Shown here piece after piece: positions 21,094 to 31,159 of a stretch of DNA of 64,000 nt. The DNA comes from Porphyrobacter sp. AAP60 (GTDB taxonomy: Bacteria; Pseudomonadota; Alphaproteobacteria; Sphingomonadales; Sphingomonadaceae), in assembly GCF_001296025.1 (NCBI RefSeq), contig NZ_LJHV01000023.1:228681-292680 (forward strand), read 5' to 3'. The position numbers were made by a program, and so were the translations under genes. The stretch's first letter is position 1. Each line of letters opens with the position of its first letter. The notes below the pieces were generated by a model. The model searched no databases. It was not told the DNA's origin and saw only the letters and a list, made by a program, of their open reading frames with translations.

Positions 21094-21845
21094 ACCACAC
21101 CGCAGGCGCGGCAGCGACGGCAACGTCGCTGCCCGCCAGCATCGACCACAGCGAACTGGAAAACGATGGGCCGAAGGCCTTCGGTGACCGGATGGGCACG
21201 CCCGCTTCGGACGAGAAAGTGCTGTGGAAGGGCCGTCCGGCCGTTGGTCTGCTGGCTCGGACCGCTTTCCACACCCGCAAGCTTGGCGCCTATTTTGTCG
21301 CGTTGACCGCGATCGCATTGATGATGGGCAAGACCGACGGCGCGATTGTCTCTGCGGTGCTGGGCGTGGCTTTGCTTGCCATCCTTTACGTGCTGGCCTG
21401 GCTCAGCGCGCGCACTACGCTCTATATCCTTACCGACTCGCGCCTGATCATGCGCATTGGCATGGCGATCGAAACGCGGGTCAATCTTCCGCTGAAGCAG
21501 GTCACCGCAGCCCACCTGCGCGGCCGCGGCGGCAATTTTGGCGATATCGCGCTTGAGCTTTCCGGAGAACGCCTGCTTGGCACGCTGCTGTTGTGGCCGC
21601 ATTCGCGCCCTTGGCATTATGCCCGCCCGCAGCCTATGCTGCGCGCGATCCCCGATGCCGCACACCTCGCGCAGCTGATCGCCGAGACTCGGGCACAATT
21701 CGGCGCGATCGAGCGAAATTTGACCGAGATCAATGAAGCGGCTCCGGCGAGCGTCCAACACGGGTCTCAGCCTGCGCCAACACCGGCACGCAGCGCCCCG
21801 GCGATCCACCGCGGCGAACCCGGCCTTGAGGGAGCCCCCGCATGA
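21084..21845 (+). CDS. puhB: Photosynthetic complex assembly protein PuhB
   Basis: A 253-residue membrane protein needed for reaction-centre assembly. An N-terminal polar stretch leads to DEKVLWKGRPAVGLLARTAFHTRK, two membrane helices (about 72-110), and a bacterial PH-like domain segment TLYILTDSRLIMRIGMAIE...NLPLKQV typical of PuhB. The ~45-residue C-terminal tail is Ala/Pro-rich and probably disordered. Overlaps puhC by four bases. Confidence 0.93.
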   Translation: MDLNHTAGAAATATSLPASIDHSELENDGPKAFGDRMGTPASDEKVLWKGRPAVGLLARTAFHTRKLGAYFVALTAIALMMGKTDGAIVSAVLGVALLAILYVLAWLSARTTLYILTDSRLIMRIGMAIETRVNLPLKQVTAAHLRGRGGNFGDIALELSGERLLGTLLLWPHSRPWHYARPQPMLRAIPDAAHLAQLIAETRAQFGAIERNLTEINEAAPASVQHGSQPAPTPARSAPAIHRGEPGLEGAPA

Positions 21846-22327
21846 TTGTGCGCGAATATGAAGAGGACGAAGTCACCGTCCACAGGGTCCCGCTTTACCT
21901 GATGGGCGGCATCGTGGCGATTTCGCTCGCGCTGACAGCATCGGTGACACTCGGCTTTTTCGAACGCCAATCGGTACCGGCCGAAGCCCGCGCTGCAACC
22001 GGGGCCAATGCCATTCAGGAGCGCTCGCTCAAGTTCTTCGACGAAGCCGACGGAACAGTGCGGATCGAGGACGGTGTTACCGCCGAGGTGCTCGCACGTT
22101 ATGGTCAGGGCGAAGGCGGTTTCATCCGTGCCAGCGTGCGTAGCCTTGTCCACCAGCGCCGAATTCGCGGGCAGGGGGCTGAAGTGCCGTTTACACTGAC
22201 CGAATGGGACAATGGTGATCTGACCCTGACCGATCCGGTCTCTGGCGTGAATATCGAAGTCACCGCTTTCGGTTCGATGAACCGCGTGGTCTACGCCGAT
22301 CTGCTCCCCAGCAAGGTGGCTCGCTGA
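21842..22327 (+). CDS. puhC: Photosynthetic complex assembly protein PuhC
   Basis: A 161-residue protein with one N-terminal membrane anchor (about residues 17-40) and a periplasmic domain containing RSLKFFDEADGTVRIEDG and GEGGFIRASVRSLVHQRRIRG, both characteristic of the PuhC family that promotes RC-LH1 assembly. It lies in the standard puhA-B-C order and overlaps puhB. One nucleotide separates its stop from the next small gene. Confidence 0.93.
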   Translation: MIVREYEEDEVTVHRVPLYLMGGIVAISLALTASVTLGFFERQSVPAEARAATGANAIQERSLKFFDEADGTVRIEDGVTAEVLARYGQGEGGFIRASVRSLVHQRRIRGQGAEVPFTLTEWDNGDLTLTDPVSGVNIEVTAFGSMNRVVYADLLPSKVAR

Positions 22328-22328
22328 T

Positions 22329-22631
22329 ATGGCCCTGTCGTTCCTGGCCTCCGAAACCTTCGAAACGCCCTGCACCATCACGGTCGAGCAGAGCTCGGAA
22401 CATTTTCACGCCCATGTCGAACTTGATGGCGATATTGCGATGGAGCCGGGTGACAAGGTGCGCGTCCATGGCGCGCCGATCCAGATCCCGTTCGGCACCA
22501 GCCGCGTGTTCGAACGCCGTGCAACTGTCACCCGTGCCAGCCCGCTGATGCGTGGTGTGACCAAAGTTGCCGCCTATTTCGACCTTAGCGAACTTTACGA
22601 AGTCAGCTTCCATGCCGGGAGGATCAAATGA
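22329..22631 (+). CDS. Conserved small protein between puhC and acsF, unknown function
   Basis: A 100-residue soluble protein with no signal or membrane segment. Residues about 15-65 look beta-rich ([36 protein letters not shown]), then [34 protein letters not shown] recall genes of this size at the same place in other sphingomonad clusters but not a demonstrated function. Sandwiched between puhC (1 nt) and acsF (ATGA overlap), it must be translated with them, suggesting a role in RC assembly or the cyclase step. Confidence 0.8.
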   Translation: MALSFLASETFETPCTITVEQSSEHFHAHVELDGDIAMEPGDKVRVHGAPIQIPFGTSRVFERRATVTRASPLMRGVTKVAAYFDLSELYEVSFHAGRIK

Positions 22632-23689
22632 ACGCCTATAAGCCGATGACCAGCGAAGAGGCGATGGCAATCGCGACGCAGGACACCATGCTGACCCCGC
22701 GATTCTATACCACTGACTATGACGCGCTGGACGCAATCGATGTCAGTCTGGTGCGCCGGGAATGGGACCAGTTGATCGCGGATATGGTGGGCGATCCCAA
22801 CAAAATGCACTTCAAGCATTCAGACCGCTTCAAAGGCGTGATCGAAGGGCTGGAGCCGGCGCTGCGCAAGGAATTCACCGATTTCCTCGTCAGTTCGATG
22901 ACGAGCGAGTTTTCAGGCTGCGTGCTCTATGCCGAAATCGCCCGGCGCACCAAAAACCCGGACGTGAAGCAGCTGTTTCGCTTGCTCGCCCGCGATGAAA
23001 GCCGCCATGCCGGCTTCATCAACGAGAGCCTGAAGGATGCAGGCATCGGCGTGGACTTGGGCTATCTGACCAAGACCAAGAAATATACGTATTTCAAGCC
23101 GAAGTTCATTTTCTACGCGGTCTATCTGTCCGAGAAGATCGGCTATGCGCGCTATATCACCATCTTCCGTCACCTGGCGCAGAACCCGCAGTACAAGTTC
23201 CACCCGATCTTCGACTGGTTTGAAGAATGGTGCAATGACGAGTTCCGCCACGGCGAGGCCTTTGCCATGCTGCTGCGCGCTGACCCCAAGCTGCTGCAAG
23301 GCGCCAACAAGCTGTGGGTGCGCTTCTTCCTGCTGTCGGTCTATGCCACGATGTATGTGCGCGATCACAACCGCCCCTTGTTCCACGCCGCGCTGGGGGT
23401 TGATCCGACCGAGTATGATTACAAAGTGTTCGAAATCACCAACCAGATCGCCCGTCAGGTCTTCCCGGTCGAACTCGACATCGATTCGCCGGCCTTCCGC
23501 CACCAGATGGAAAAGCTGCGGCTTGCAGCGGAACGTATCGAAGAAGGCAAGGCGGCAGGCGGCATCGGCGGCATGATCTCCCGCGTCTCGGGTATGGCCG
23601 GTGCGGGGCTCGCCTTTGCGCGGATGTATCTGCAACGGCCAAAATCCAACGCTCTGCCCGCTTCGATCCGGCTTCAGCCCGCGTGGTAA
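22628..23689 (+). CDS. acsF: Aerobic Mg-protoporphyrin IX monomethyl ester oxidative cyclase
   Basis: A 353-residue diiron enzyme that forms the isocyclic ring E using O2, the aerobic alternative to BchE. Diiron ligand motifs are visible: [22 protein letters not shown] (E-x-x-H type) and [14 protein letters not shown]. The N-terminus [16 protein letters not shown] (here [20 protein letters not shown]) is family-typical. Its presence, with no bchE in the window, fits an obligately aerobic phototroph. Overlaps puhE by seven bases. Confidence 0.97.
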   Translation: MNAYKPMTSEEAMAIATQDTMLTPRFYTTDYDALDAIDVSLVRREWDQLIADMVGDPNKMHFKHSDRFKGVIEGLEPALRKEFTDFLVSSMTSEFSGCVLYAEIARRTKNPDVKQLFRLLARDESRHAGFINESLKDAGIGVDLGYLTKTKKYTYFKPKFIFYAVYLSEKIGYARYITIFRHLAQNPQYKFHPIFDWFEEWCNDEFRHGEAFAMLLRADPKLLQGANKLWVRFFLLSVYATMYVRDHNRPLFHAALGVDPTEYDYKVFEITNQIARQVFPVELDIDSPAFRHQMEKLRLAAERIEEGKAAGGIGGMISRVSGMAGAGLAFARMYLQRPKSNALPASIRLQPAW

Positions 23690-24492
23690 GCTGGGATGGC
23701 CATATTGTTCCGTTTTTCGTGACGGTAGCGATCTGGTTTGTCGCGACCGGGCTGATTGCTTGGGCGGATAACCGTGAAAGCACGACATTCTCGCGCAGCC
23801 TGATCGTGGGCAGCATCGCCGGGATTGGCGGGCTTGGGTTGATCCTGTTCGCTTCCTTTTCAGCGGATGTCTGGGCGGTGTATCTGGCCTTTATCGGTGC
23901 GCTGATGGTGTGGGGCTGGCATGAACTCAGCTTCCTCACCGGGGCATCCGCCGGGCCGCGCCGGGGGCTGGCGGATCCGCAGTTGACCGGTGTTGCACGC
24001 TTCCGTCAGGCGGCCGCAACGGTGATGCATCACGAGGTCGCGCTGGCGTTGACCGCGCTGCTGCTCATCTCGCTTTCTTGGAACGTCCCCAACCAGATCG
24101 GGGCGACAGTGTTCGTGCTGATGTTCGCGATGCGGTTGGTTTCGAAGATCAACCTGTTCGTAGGCGTGCCCAATAGCACCTCCGAAATGCTGCCTGCGCA
24201 TCTGGCCTATTTGAAAACCTATTTCGGCCCCAACCGCATGACAATGCTGCTGGCGGCTTCGATTGCCGGGATTACCGGCCTGAGCGTGTGGTTTGCCGCT
24301 CTGGCACTCGCCGCACCCGTCGGCAGCGCGGAAATGGTCGGAGCCAGCCTGCTGTTCACATTGAGCCTGCTTGGCGTGCTTGAGCACCTGTTTCTGGCCC
24401 TGCCGTTCCGTGATGGAATGCTGTGGGGCTGGGCCCTGCCAAAACGGAATGGGCCCAAGCCCCAGCCTGCGGTGCAACTGGACAAGAATTGA
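23683..24492 (+). CDS. puhE: Photosynthetic complex assembly protein PuhE
   Basis: A 269-residue integral membrane protein with about eight helices, of the PuhE ('photosynthetic complex assembly protein 2') family; segments [36 protein letters not shown] and [16 protein letters not shown] are family hallmarks. The start is GTG at 23683, overlapping the acsF stop; no in-frame ATG is nearby. It modulates bacteriochlorophyll production and RC assembly in Rhodobacter. Confidence 0.9.
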   Translation: MVSWDGHIVPFFVTVAIWFVATGLIAWADNRESTTFSRSLIVGSIAGIGGLGLILFASFSADVWAVYLAFIGALMVWGWHELSFLTGASAGPRRGLADPQLTGVARFRQAAATVMHHEVALALTALLLISLSWNVPNQIGATVFVLMFAMRLVSKINLFVGVPNSTSEMLPAHLAYLKTYFGPNRMTMLLAASIAGITGLSVWFAALALAAPVGSAEMVGASLLFTLSLLGVLEHLFLALPFRDGMLWGWALPKRNGPKPQPAVQLDKN

Positions 24493-24524
24493 GACATAAA
24501 ATCATGGATACAGAGGGAAAACCC

Positions 24525-25745
24525 ATGGACTTCGAAGCCTATTTCGCCGGTGAGCTCGACACTGTGCGCGCTGACGGACGTTACCGGGTGTTCACCGATA
24601 TCAAGCGCCACCGCGGCAAATTCCCGCACGCGACGCGCTTCATCGATGACGAAACCCAGGCGGTCACCGTTTGGTGCTCGAACGACTATCTCGGCATGGG
24701 CCAGCACCCGGCGGTGCTCGATGCGATGCATGAATGTCTCGACGAATGCGGCGCAGGCGCTGGCGGCACGCGCAACATTTCCGGCACCAACCACCATCAC
24801 GTGCTGCTCGAACGCGAACTGGCCGATCTGCACGGCAAGGAAAGCGCGCTGCTGTTCACGTCGGGCTATGTCTCGAACTGGGCGGGCCTCGGCACGCTGG
24901 CGGGCAAAATTCCTGGCTGCGTGGTGTTTTCCGATGCGCTCAACCATGCCTCGATGATCGAAGGCATCCGTTATTCGCGCGCGCCCTACAAGGTGTTCCG
25001 CCACAATGATGTGGCGCACCTGGACGAGTTGCTGTCGCAATACGGCCCCGATGTGCCGAAGCTTGTCGCGTTTGAAAGCGTCTATTCGATGGATGGCGAT
25101 ATCGCCCCCATCGCCGAAATCCTCGACGTCTGCGAAAAGCACGGCGCGATGAGCTATATCGATGAAGTTCACGCTGTTGGCCTTTATGGCCCGCGCGGTG
25201 GCGGGATTGCCGAGCGTGAAGGCCTGATGGACAGGATCACGGTGATCGAAGGCACGCTTGGCAAGGCTTACGGCGTCATGGGCGGTTATATCGCCGCGTC
25301 AGCCAACCTCGTCGATTTCGTGCGCAGCTTTGCCAGCGGCTTCATCTTCTCGACCGCCCTGCCCCCCGCCATCGCGGCCGGCGCGGCGGCCAGCATCCGG
25401 CATCTAAAAACCTCCAGCGCCGAGCGTGAGCTTCAGCAGAAGCGCGTTGCACAGGTGCGCCGTTCGCTCGATATCATGGGCATCCCGCACCTGGACAATC
25501 CCAGCCATATCATCCCGGTGATGGTGGGGGATGCGAAGAAGTGCAAAATGATCAGCGACTGGCTGATGGACAACCACGGCATCTATGTGCAGCCGATCAA
25601 TTACCCGACCGTGCCGGTGGGGACGGAGCGCCTGCGCGTTACCCCGTCACCCGTGCACACCGATGGCGATATCGACCGGCTGATCAAGGCGCTTTCCGAG
25701 ATCTGGTCGCATTGCGAACTCGCGCGGATGGAACAGGCCGCCTAG
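24525..25745 (+). CDS. hemA: 5-aminolevulinate synthase
   Basis: A 406-residue PLP enzyme condensing glycine and succinyl-CoA to ALA, the first tetrapyrrole precursor in alphaproteobacteria. The PLP lysine is Lys247 in [35 protein letters not shown] is also diagnostic. The ATG at 24525 is preferred because GAGGG sits 7 nt upstream; an ATG at 24504 would add seven residues. It ends the PGC operon and is followed by a bidirectional hairpin terminator. Confidence 0.97.
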   Translation: MDFEAYFAGELDTVRADGRYRVFTDIKRHRGKFPHATRFIDDETQAVTVWCSNDYLGMGQHPAVLDAMHECLDECGAGAGGTRNISGTNHHHVLLERELADLHGKESALLFTSGYVSNWAGLGTLAGKIPGCVVFSDALNHASMIEGIRYSRAPYKVFRHNDVAHLDELLSQYGPDVPKLVAFESVYSMDGDIAPIAEILDVCEKHGAMSYIDEVHAVGLYGPRGGGIAEREGLMDRITVIEGTLGKAYGVMGGYIAASANLVDFVRSFASGFIFSTALPPAIAAGAAASIRHLKTSSAERELQQKRVAQVRRSLDIMGIPHLDNPSHIIPVMVGDAKKCKMISDWLMDNHGIYVQPINYPTVPVGTERLRVTPSPVHTDGDIDRLIKALSEIWSHCELARMEQAA

Positions 25746-25790
25746 CGCACAGGCGCAAGACAAGTTTTCCCTTGGATGGGAAGAAACAGG

Positions 25791-25819
25791 GGGCGGGTAT
25801 CAGGCGATGCCCGCCCTTT
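25791..25819. terminator. Hairpin terminator between hemA and the GH97 gene
   Basis: GGGCGGG (25791-25797) pairs with CCCGCCC (25810-25816), followed by TTTA. It lies between two convergent genes and may serve both, closing the PGC operon. Confidence 0.6.
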
Positions 25820-25833
25820 AGGTTTGCGCGATA

Positions 25834-27909
25834 TCAGCCTTCGGGGATGAACCGCACCGCCACACCGCCCGATGCGGCCAGGCGCACAGCGAAAGCCTCG
25901 CCGCCGGTTACCGCCTTTTCCTCGATCACCATGGCATAGGGATTTGTGTCCCAATGCGCGTCCGGCCCGTCGCGATAGATTTGCGCGCGGTAGCGTTTGC
26001 CCTTTTCGAGGAAGGCCAGAGACACGCTCAGTTCCCGCTCGTTCTCGTCTGTCACCGCGCCGAGGAACCATTCCTTCGACTTGCGTCCCTGCCGGGCGAA
26101 GGCGACATACTCGCCAACTTCGCCTACGAGTGCGATACTCTCTTCCCAATCAGCTTCGACATCCTTGATGAACTGGAAAGCGTCCATTCGCGCTTCGTAG
26201 TTTTCAGGCAAATCGGCAGCCATCTGGAGCGGCGAATAGAGCACAACGTACAGCGCCAACTGCTTGGCCAGCGTCGTCTGCGGGCGGTTTGACGGGTCTC
26301 CGCGCGGACCATCGGCGTGCACCGGCGGGCGTTCATTCGGGCGCAGATCGAAGATGCCGGGGGTGAAGTCCATCGGCCCTGCCAGCATCCGGGTGAAAGC
26401 CAGCATGGCCTCGTGGCTCGGCGGATTGGGCGGCGTGCCCCAGGCATTGAACTCCATCCCCCGCGCGCCTTCGCGGGTCATCCAGTTGGGGTAGGTGCGG
26501 CGCAGGCCCGTGTCCTTGACCGGTTCATGCGCGTTGATCGCAATCCGGCGCTTGGCGGCGGCTTCAACCACGCGCAGGTGGTGGCCGACCATGAACTGGC
26601 TATCATGCCATTCATTGCGCCGGATGCCGTTTTCATCCACCCGCACCACGTCGCCCGCATCGGCGACATAGCCGGTCTTGACCGCCCTTACCCCGTTCGT
26701 CTGCATGAGGTCGAAAGCGGCTTCCATCTGACTTTCGTAATTGGCGATATTGGCCGATGTTTCGTGGTGCCCGATCAGCCGCACGCCCTTGGATTGGGCA
26801 TAGCGGCCCAGTTCGGCAAGGTCATAATCGGGCATGGGTTCAGTGAAGCGGAACAGGTCGCCATTGTTGAACCAGTCGCCATCCCAGCCGATGTTCCAGC
26901 CTTCCACCAGCACGCCCGCAAAGCCGTGTTCAGCGGCGAAATCGATGTAGCGTTTGGTTTCTGCGGTGGTGGCGCCGTGGATAGGGCCGCTGCCCCAGGT
27001 CTTCTCGTTGATGTGCATAGCCCACCAGATGCCGACATATTTGCCGGGCTCCACCCACGAGACATCGCCCAGCTTGTTCGGCTCGTTGAGGTTGAGGATG
27101 ATGTCGGAGTTGATCAGCCCCACCGCCTCGCGCGCCACCTGAATGGTGCGCCACGGGGATTTGAACGGGGCCGCAGTCTTCACCTTCGGCCCGCCCGACC
27201 AGTTGCGAAGGCGAGCCTCGAAATTGCCGGCCCGTAGCGCGCCCAGGGACATGGACGAATAATCGACCAGCGCCGCTTCGTGGATACTGAAATGGATGCC
27301 CGCTTCGTTGCGGAAGGTCGCAGGGGTGTGGGCATCATCCACTGTGCCGGCAGGGCCGGTGCGGGTGACATATTCGTAGCGGTTGAATTCGTCCGACGGG
27401 GTGTACCACATCGTGGTTTTCTCGCCGACGCCGAACTGGGTCAGTTCCTCCACGATGTTCATGTCGCCCCGCAAGGCAGCCTGTTCGGGAAGTTCGTAAC
27501 GGAAACCGATGCCGGTATCGAAGGCGCGGAAGCGGACAGTGATTTGCCGTGCCGGGCCAGCATCGGGGGCAAAGGTCACTGCCAGTTCGTTGTGCTGATC
27601 GCGCACCAGACGGCGCTCGCCCCATGGCTGTTCCCACGTGGTATCGCTGCTGGCGCGGGCCGATCCGGCGATGGTCAGTCCGCGGTCGAAGCCGTGATGC
27701 TCGGCAAAGATCATACCGAGCTTGGAAGGCGCGATCACCTGCCCACCTTCAAAACTCACCGCATAGGTCGCCTGTCCGCCGTCATCGGTGACGGTGACTA
27801 TGATCTTCCCATCGGGCGAGGCCAGCGTCAGGCTTTCGGCATGGAGCGGGGCCGCTGCCCATCCAATCGCCGCCATGCCAAGCATCCGGGTCAAAAGCTT
27901 CGTCATCAT
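25834..27909 (-). CDS. Secreted GH97 alpha-glucosidase (SusB-like, inverting type)
   Basis: A 691-residue glycoside hydrolase family 97 enzyme, expected in the periplasm, releasing glucose from malto-oligosaccharides. A signal peptide (about 1-24, ending APLHAES) precedes an N-terminal beta-sandwich, a (beta/alpha)8 barrel and a C-terminal beta domain. Glu462, Glu480 and Glu486 have the same spacing as the catalytic/calcium glutamates of SusB (508/526/532), and HHETS supplies Glu383. KTGYV has Gly413 where retaining GH97 enzymes carry the Asp nucleophile, pointing to the inverting alpha-glucosidase subgroup. The ATG at 27906 has better Shine-Dalgarno spacing than the one at 27909. Third gene after the symporter and amylase. 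Confidence 0.92.
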   Translation of the reverse strand: MMTKLLTRMLGMAAIGWAAAPLHAESLTLASPDGKIIVTVTDDGGQATYAVSFEGGQVIAPSKLGMIFAEHHGFDRGLTIAGSARASSDTTWEQPWGERRLVRDQHNELAVTFAPDAGPARQITVRFRAFDTGIGFRYELPEQAALRGDMNIVEELTQFGVGEKTTMWYTPSDEFNRYEYVTRTGPAGTVDDAHTPATFRNEAGIHFSIHEAALVDYSSMSLGALRAGNFEARLRNWSGGPKVKTAAPFKSPWRTIQVAREAVGLINSDIILNLNEPNKLGDVSWVEPGKYVGIWWAMHINEKTWGSGPIHGATTAETKRYIDFAAEHGFAGVLVEGWNIGWDGDWFNNGDLFRFTEPMPDYDLAELGRYAQSKGVRLIGHHETSANIANYESQMEAAFDLMQTNGVRAVKTGYVADAGDVVRVDENGIRRNEWHDSQFMVGHHLRVVEAAAKRRIAINAHEPVKDTGLRRTYPNWMTREGARGMEFNAWGTPPNPPSHEAMLAFTRMLAGPMDFTPGIFDLRPNERPPVHADGPRGDPSNRPQTTLAKQLALYVVLYSPLQMAADLPENYEARMDAFQFIKDVEADWEESIALVGEVGEYVAFARQGRKSKEWFLGAVTDENERELSVSLAFLEKGKRYRAQIYRDGPDAHWDTNPYAMVIEEKAVTGGEAFAVRLAASGGVAVRFIPEG

Positions 27910-27936
27910 TCCTCTCCCGCGCCCTGTCTGGACGCT

Positions 27937-29304
27937 TCACATTGTCTCGATGAAAATCCGGAAGCCCCATGCGGGCAGATCGAGCGTCTCGCCGCCAGCA
28001 AAGCTGGCCGATGCTCCGCTCAACGCATCGGTGTAGGTGCCATGGTGACGCGCGTGTTCGAAGGTCACGCTATGTGGCCGGGGGCTGAGGTTGAATGCGG
28101 CAAACACCCGCTCGCCCGCTTGCCCGCGCGTGAAAGCAAAGACATCGTCGGTGGCATTGCTGGGCACCTCGATCATGGGTGCACCAAAGCGCCCGTTGTG
28201 GAGCGCCGGGTTCGCTGACTTGATCTCGATCAGCTGGCGGAAAAGGCGATCGTGCCGCCCGTCGCGCCATGCAATCGGATCTTTCTCGAAAAAAGCGAGT
28301 TTGCGATCGAGGTCGGCCTCCTGACCGTTGTAGATCAGCGGCATACCGCTGCCCACGAAGGACAGTGCTATCGCGGCCTCATAGGCCGGACCGTAGATTT
28401 CGCTCGCGACGTTATCCCACGAATTCTGGTCGTGATTGTCGGTGTAGGTCATGCGCATCGCGGCGTGCGACCAGCTTTCGAACTGCTCTGCATAATAGCT
28501 GCGGATGGCCCCTGCCCCGCTGCCGTCGCTCACAAGCTTCTGGATCGCTTCCTTCCACTTCCACGCATAGGTCGCATCAAAGGCGCGGGCGTGCAGATCG
28601 CGCTGCTCCCATTCTGCGAGTAGAAACACCGGCTTGACACGTTCCAGTTCGGCGCGGGCGGTTTCCCAGAAATCCAGCGGAACGTACCCCGCCACATCGG
28701 CGCGATACCCATCAATGCCGAATTCGCGGACCCAGTAGACGAGGCTTTCGGTCATGTAGCGGCGCAGGCCAGGCTGGCTGAAATCGAGGTCAGCGACGTC
28801 AGACCAGTCGGTCCCGACCGGCGACATCAGCGCGCCTTCGGGGCTGCGAGTATACCATTCCGGATGGCTCTGGATTAGCGGGTTGTCGAACGCCGAATGG
28901 TTGGCGACCCAGTCAAGGATCACCTTCATCCCCAGCCGGTGCGCTTCGTCCACAAAGGCGCGAAACTCCGCCTCTGTGCCGAATTCCGGATTGACCGCGC
29001 GGTAATCGCGCACGGCATAGGGACTGCCTAACGAGCCTTTGCGGTTCAGTTCACCAATCGGATGGATCGGCATGAGCCAGATGATATCCACCCCCATATC
29101 GGCGAGGCGCGGCAGGTGGCTTTGCGCAGCGACAAAGGTGCCCTCTGCCGTGAACTGGCGCGTGTTGAGCTGATACAGCACCGCATCGCGCGTCCATTCG
29201 GCGTTGGTGAGTTCGACTGCGGGACGCGGGGCATAGTCCGGCTCTGCCAGCGCAGGCGCGCTTATCAGGGCGGCAAGGCACAGCAGTGTGGATGGCAAAC
29301 GCAT
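27937..29304 (-). CDS. Secreted alpha-amylase family (GH13) enzyme
   Basis: A 455-residue GH13 protein with a signal peptide (LCLAALISAPALAEP). Conserved regions: DWVANHSA (region I), GYRADVAG with the Asp nucleophile (II), LAEWEQ with the acid/base Glu (III) and TDNHDQ (IV); a short beta-sandwich ends the protein. It should cleave alpha-1,4-glucans in the periplasm or at the surface. It overlaps the symporter stop by one base (TGATG) and precedes the GH97 gene, forming a transport-hydrolysis operon. Confidence 0.92.
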   Translation of the reverse strand: MRLPSTLLCLAALISAPALAEPDYAPRPAVELTNAEWTRDAVLYQLNTRQFTAEGTFVAAQSHLPRLADMGVDIIWLMPIHPIGELNRKGSLGSPYAVRDYRAVNPEFGTEAEFRAFVDEAHRLGMKVILDWVANHSAFDNPLIQSHPEWYTRSPEGALMSPVGTDWSDVADLDFSQPGLRRYMTESLVYWVREFGIDGYRADVAGYVPLDFWETARAELERVKPVFLLAEWEQRDLHARAFDATYAWKWKEAIQKLVSDGSGAGAIRSYYAEQFESWSHAAMRMTYTDNHDQNSWDNVASEIYGPAYEAAIALSFVGSGMPLIYNGQEADLDRKLAFFEKDPIAWRDGRHDRLFRQLIEIKSANPALHNGRFGAPMIEVPSNATDDVFAFTRGQAGERVFAAFNLSPRPHSVTFEHARHHGTYTDALSGASASFAGGETLDLPAWGFRIFIETM

Positions 29305-30851
29305 CAAACGAACTCCTCTTTCACGAACAAGGTCGCAGCCGCTGCCATGACAAAGCTGACCGCCGCGATCACCATCGCGTAAATCGGCTCTCCGCCGAAA
29401 ATGTTGGTGACGAGGAAGCCGAGCAGGGTCGCTGCCAGCAGTTGCGGCACCACGATGAAGATGTTGAACACCCCCATGTAAATGCCCATCTTTTCCGCCG
29501 GAACGCAGCCTGCAAGGATCGCATATGGCAGCGCCACGATTGATGCCCAGGCGATACCCAGCCCGATCTGCGGCACCCACAACAGCGCCGGATCGCGGAT
29601 CAGCAGCATCGCCGCAAAGCCCGCTGCGCCCAGCATCAGGTTGATTGCATGCAGGCGGGTGCGGTCGATCCTGGCGGCGACCACCACGAAGCCGAGCGCG
29701 GCAGCCGCGGCAAGGCCATTGCGCACCGAACCCATCAGGCTCCACCAGTCGGCCCCGTCCTGATAGGCGGCGCTGGCAGCGTCGGTCGCGCCAAAGTGAT
29801 ATTCGGTCACGCCCGGCGTACCATAGATCCACAAAGCGAACATCGCGAACCAGCTGAAGAACTGCACCACCGCTAGCTGGCGCATGGTGCGCGGCATGGC
29901 GAACAGATCGCTGACAACTTCCATGAAGCCGTTGTGATTGCGCCCCTGCGAACGCAGCATACCGGCGATCAACTGGATGGCGCCAAACCCGGCGATGAGA
30001 CCAGCGAGAACATAGAGGTCTTGTGCGACTTCGATAGTGCCGAGAAACGCCGGACGGCTCCCTCCCCGTGCGATCATGACGAGCGCGGCAAAGATGGCCC
30101 CGGCGACAATCCATGCCGCCCCGCCTCTGGCAAACTGCGGCGCGGTGCGCAGGGCAGCGACCGGGGTGGCAGGTGCAGCAATGCCGCGAGCGACCTCGAA
30201 TGCGGCGAGCTGCTCGGGTGAGTATTCCTTTGTGCTGAACACCGTCCAGCTGACGGCAGCCAGCAAGGCTGCGCCGCCGATGTAGAACGCCCAGCGCACC
30301 GTTTCCGGGATTTCGCCCGCGGGTGCGACATTGGACAGGCCCAGCCAGTTGGTCATCATCCACGGCAGCGCCCCTGCCAGCACCGCCCCGGTGCCGATGA
30401 AGAAGCTTTGCATCGCGTAGCCCACAGTGCGCTGACGATCGGGGAGATTATCGCCGACAAAGGCGCGGAACGGTTCCATCGTCACATTGAGCGATGCGTC
30501 CATGATCCATAGCATTCCGGCCGCGACCCACAGCACCGGCGCATTGGGCATCACGAACAGGGCGAGACTGGCAAGCAGCGCGCCGACGAGGAAATAGGGG
30601 CGGCGCCGGCCGAAACGCGGGCTCCATGTCTTGTCGGAAAGGTGGCCGATGATAGGCTGCACGATGAGTCCCGTCATTGGCGCGGCAATCCACAGGATCG
30701 CAAGGCTGCCGACATCCGCGCCCAAAGTCTGGAAGATACGGCTGACATTGCCATTCTGGAGTTCGAATCCGATCTGGATTCCGAGGAACCCGAAACTCAT
30801 GTTCCAGATCTGGCCTGCGTTCAGCGCAGGCTTTTGGCCGGCTTGCGTCAT
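29304..30851 (-). CDS. MFS-type maltose/oligosaccharide:cation symporter
   Basis: A 515-residue, 12-span transporter resembling the SLC45/sucrose-maltose symporter group: GFLGIQIGFELQNGNVSRIF in helix 1, the loop GHLSDKTWSPRFGRRRPYFLVG after helix 3, and DASLNVTMEPFRAFVGDNLP. It probably brings malto-oligosaccharides or maltose across the inner membrane. The ATG at 30851 (MTQAGQKP) is chosen over an Arg-rich upstream extension. First gene of the - strand operon, divergent from the + strand amylase across a shared regulatory gap. Confidence 0.87.
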   Translation of the reverse strand: MTQAGQKPALNAGQIWNMSFGFLGIQIGFELQNGNVSRIFQTLGADVGSLAILWIAAPMTGLIVQPIIGHLSDKTWSPRFGRRRPYFLVGALLASLALFVMPNAPVLWVAAGMLWIMDASLNVTMEPFRAFVGDNLPDRQRTVGYAMQSFFIGTGAVLAGALPWMMTNWLGLSNVAPAGEIPETVRWAFYIGGAALLAAVSWTVFSTKEYSPEQLAAFEVARGIAAPATPVAALRTAPQFARGGAAWIVAGAIFAALVMIARGGSRPAFLGTIEVAQDLYVLAGLIAGFGAIQLIAGMLRSQGRNHNGFMEVVSDLFAMPRTMRQLAVVQFFSWFAMFALWIYGTPGVTEYHFGATDAASAAYQDGADWWSLMGSVRNGLAAAAALGFVVVAARIDRTRLHAINLMLGAAGFAAMLLIRDPALLWVPQIGLGIAWASIVALPYAILAGCVPAEKMGIYMGVFNIFIVVPQLLAATLLGFLVTNIFGGEPIYAMVIAAVSFVMAAAATLFVKEEFV

Positions 30852-31159
30852 CGTCAAACGTCCCTCTCCCCCGCGTCGGCCCCTGACCATACGTGACACG
30901 GATCAATCAAGGCTATGGCTTCCCGGATCTGCTGTCCGGCGCGCTCGAGCCTGTTGCCCCACAGTCTGGACGCCTTGCAATTTTTTGCAAGATACTTTCA
31001 GATTTTCTCCAGAAAAATTGCTGCAAGAGGGTTTAAATTCGCATTTAATGACGGATTTTCAGATTTTTAAAGTAAAACGACAGCCGCCACTCATCTGTCT
31101 ACAAAGATTTGCAAAATGATTCCCACAATGCCACAATCGGCCATGGAGGGAGTGGAAAT
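30852..31159. promoter_or_regulatory. Divergent control region of the alpha-glucan operons with a TTGCAA-N4-TTGCAA palindrome
   Basis: This 308-nt gap holds the promoters of the symporter (-) and amylase (+) operons. The stretch 30977-31120 is unusually A+T-rich. CTTGCAA (30974-30980) and TTGCAAG (30985-30991) form an 18-bp operator-like palindrome around TTTT; a further TTGCAA occurs at 31109-31114. The LacI-family gene two genes downstream is the likely binder. I see no convincing -35/-10 pair and no ORF. Confidence 0.5.
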
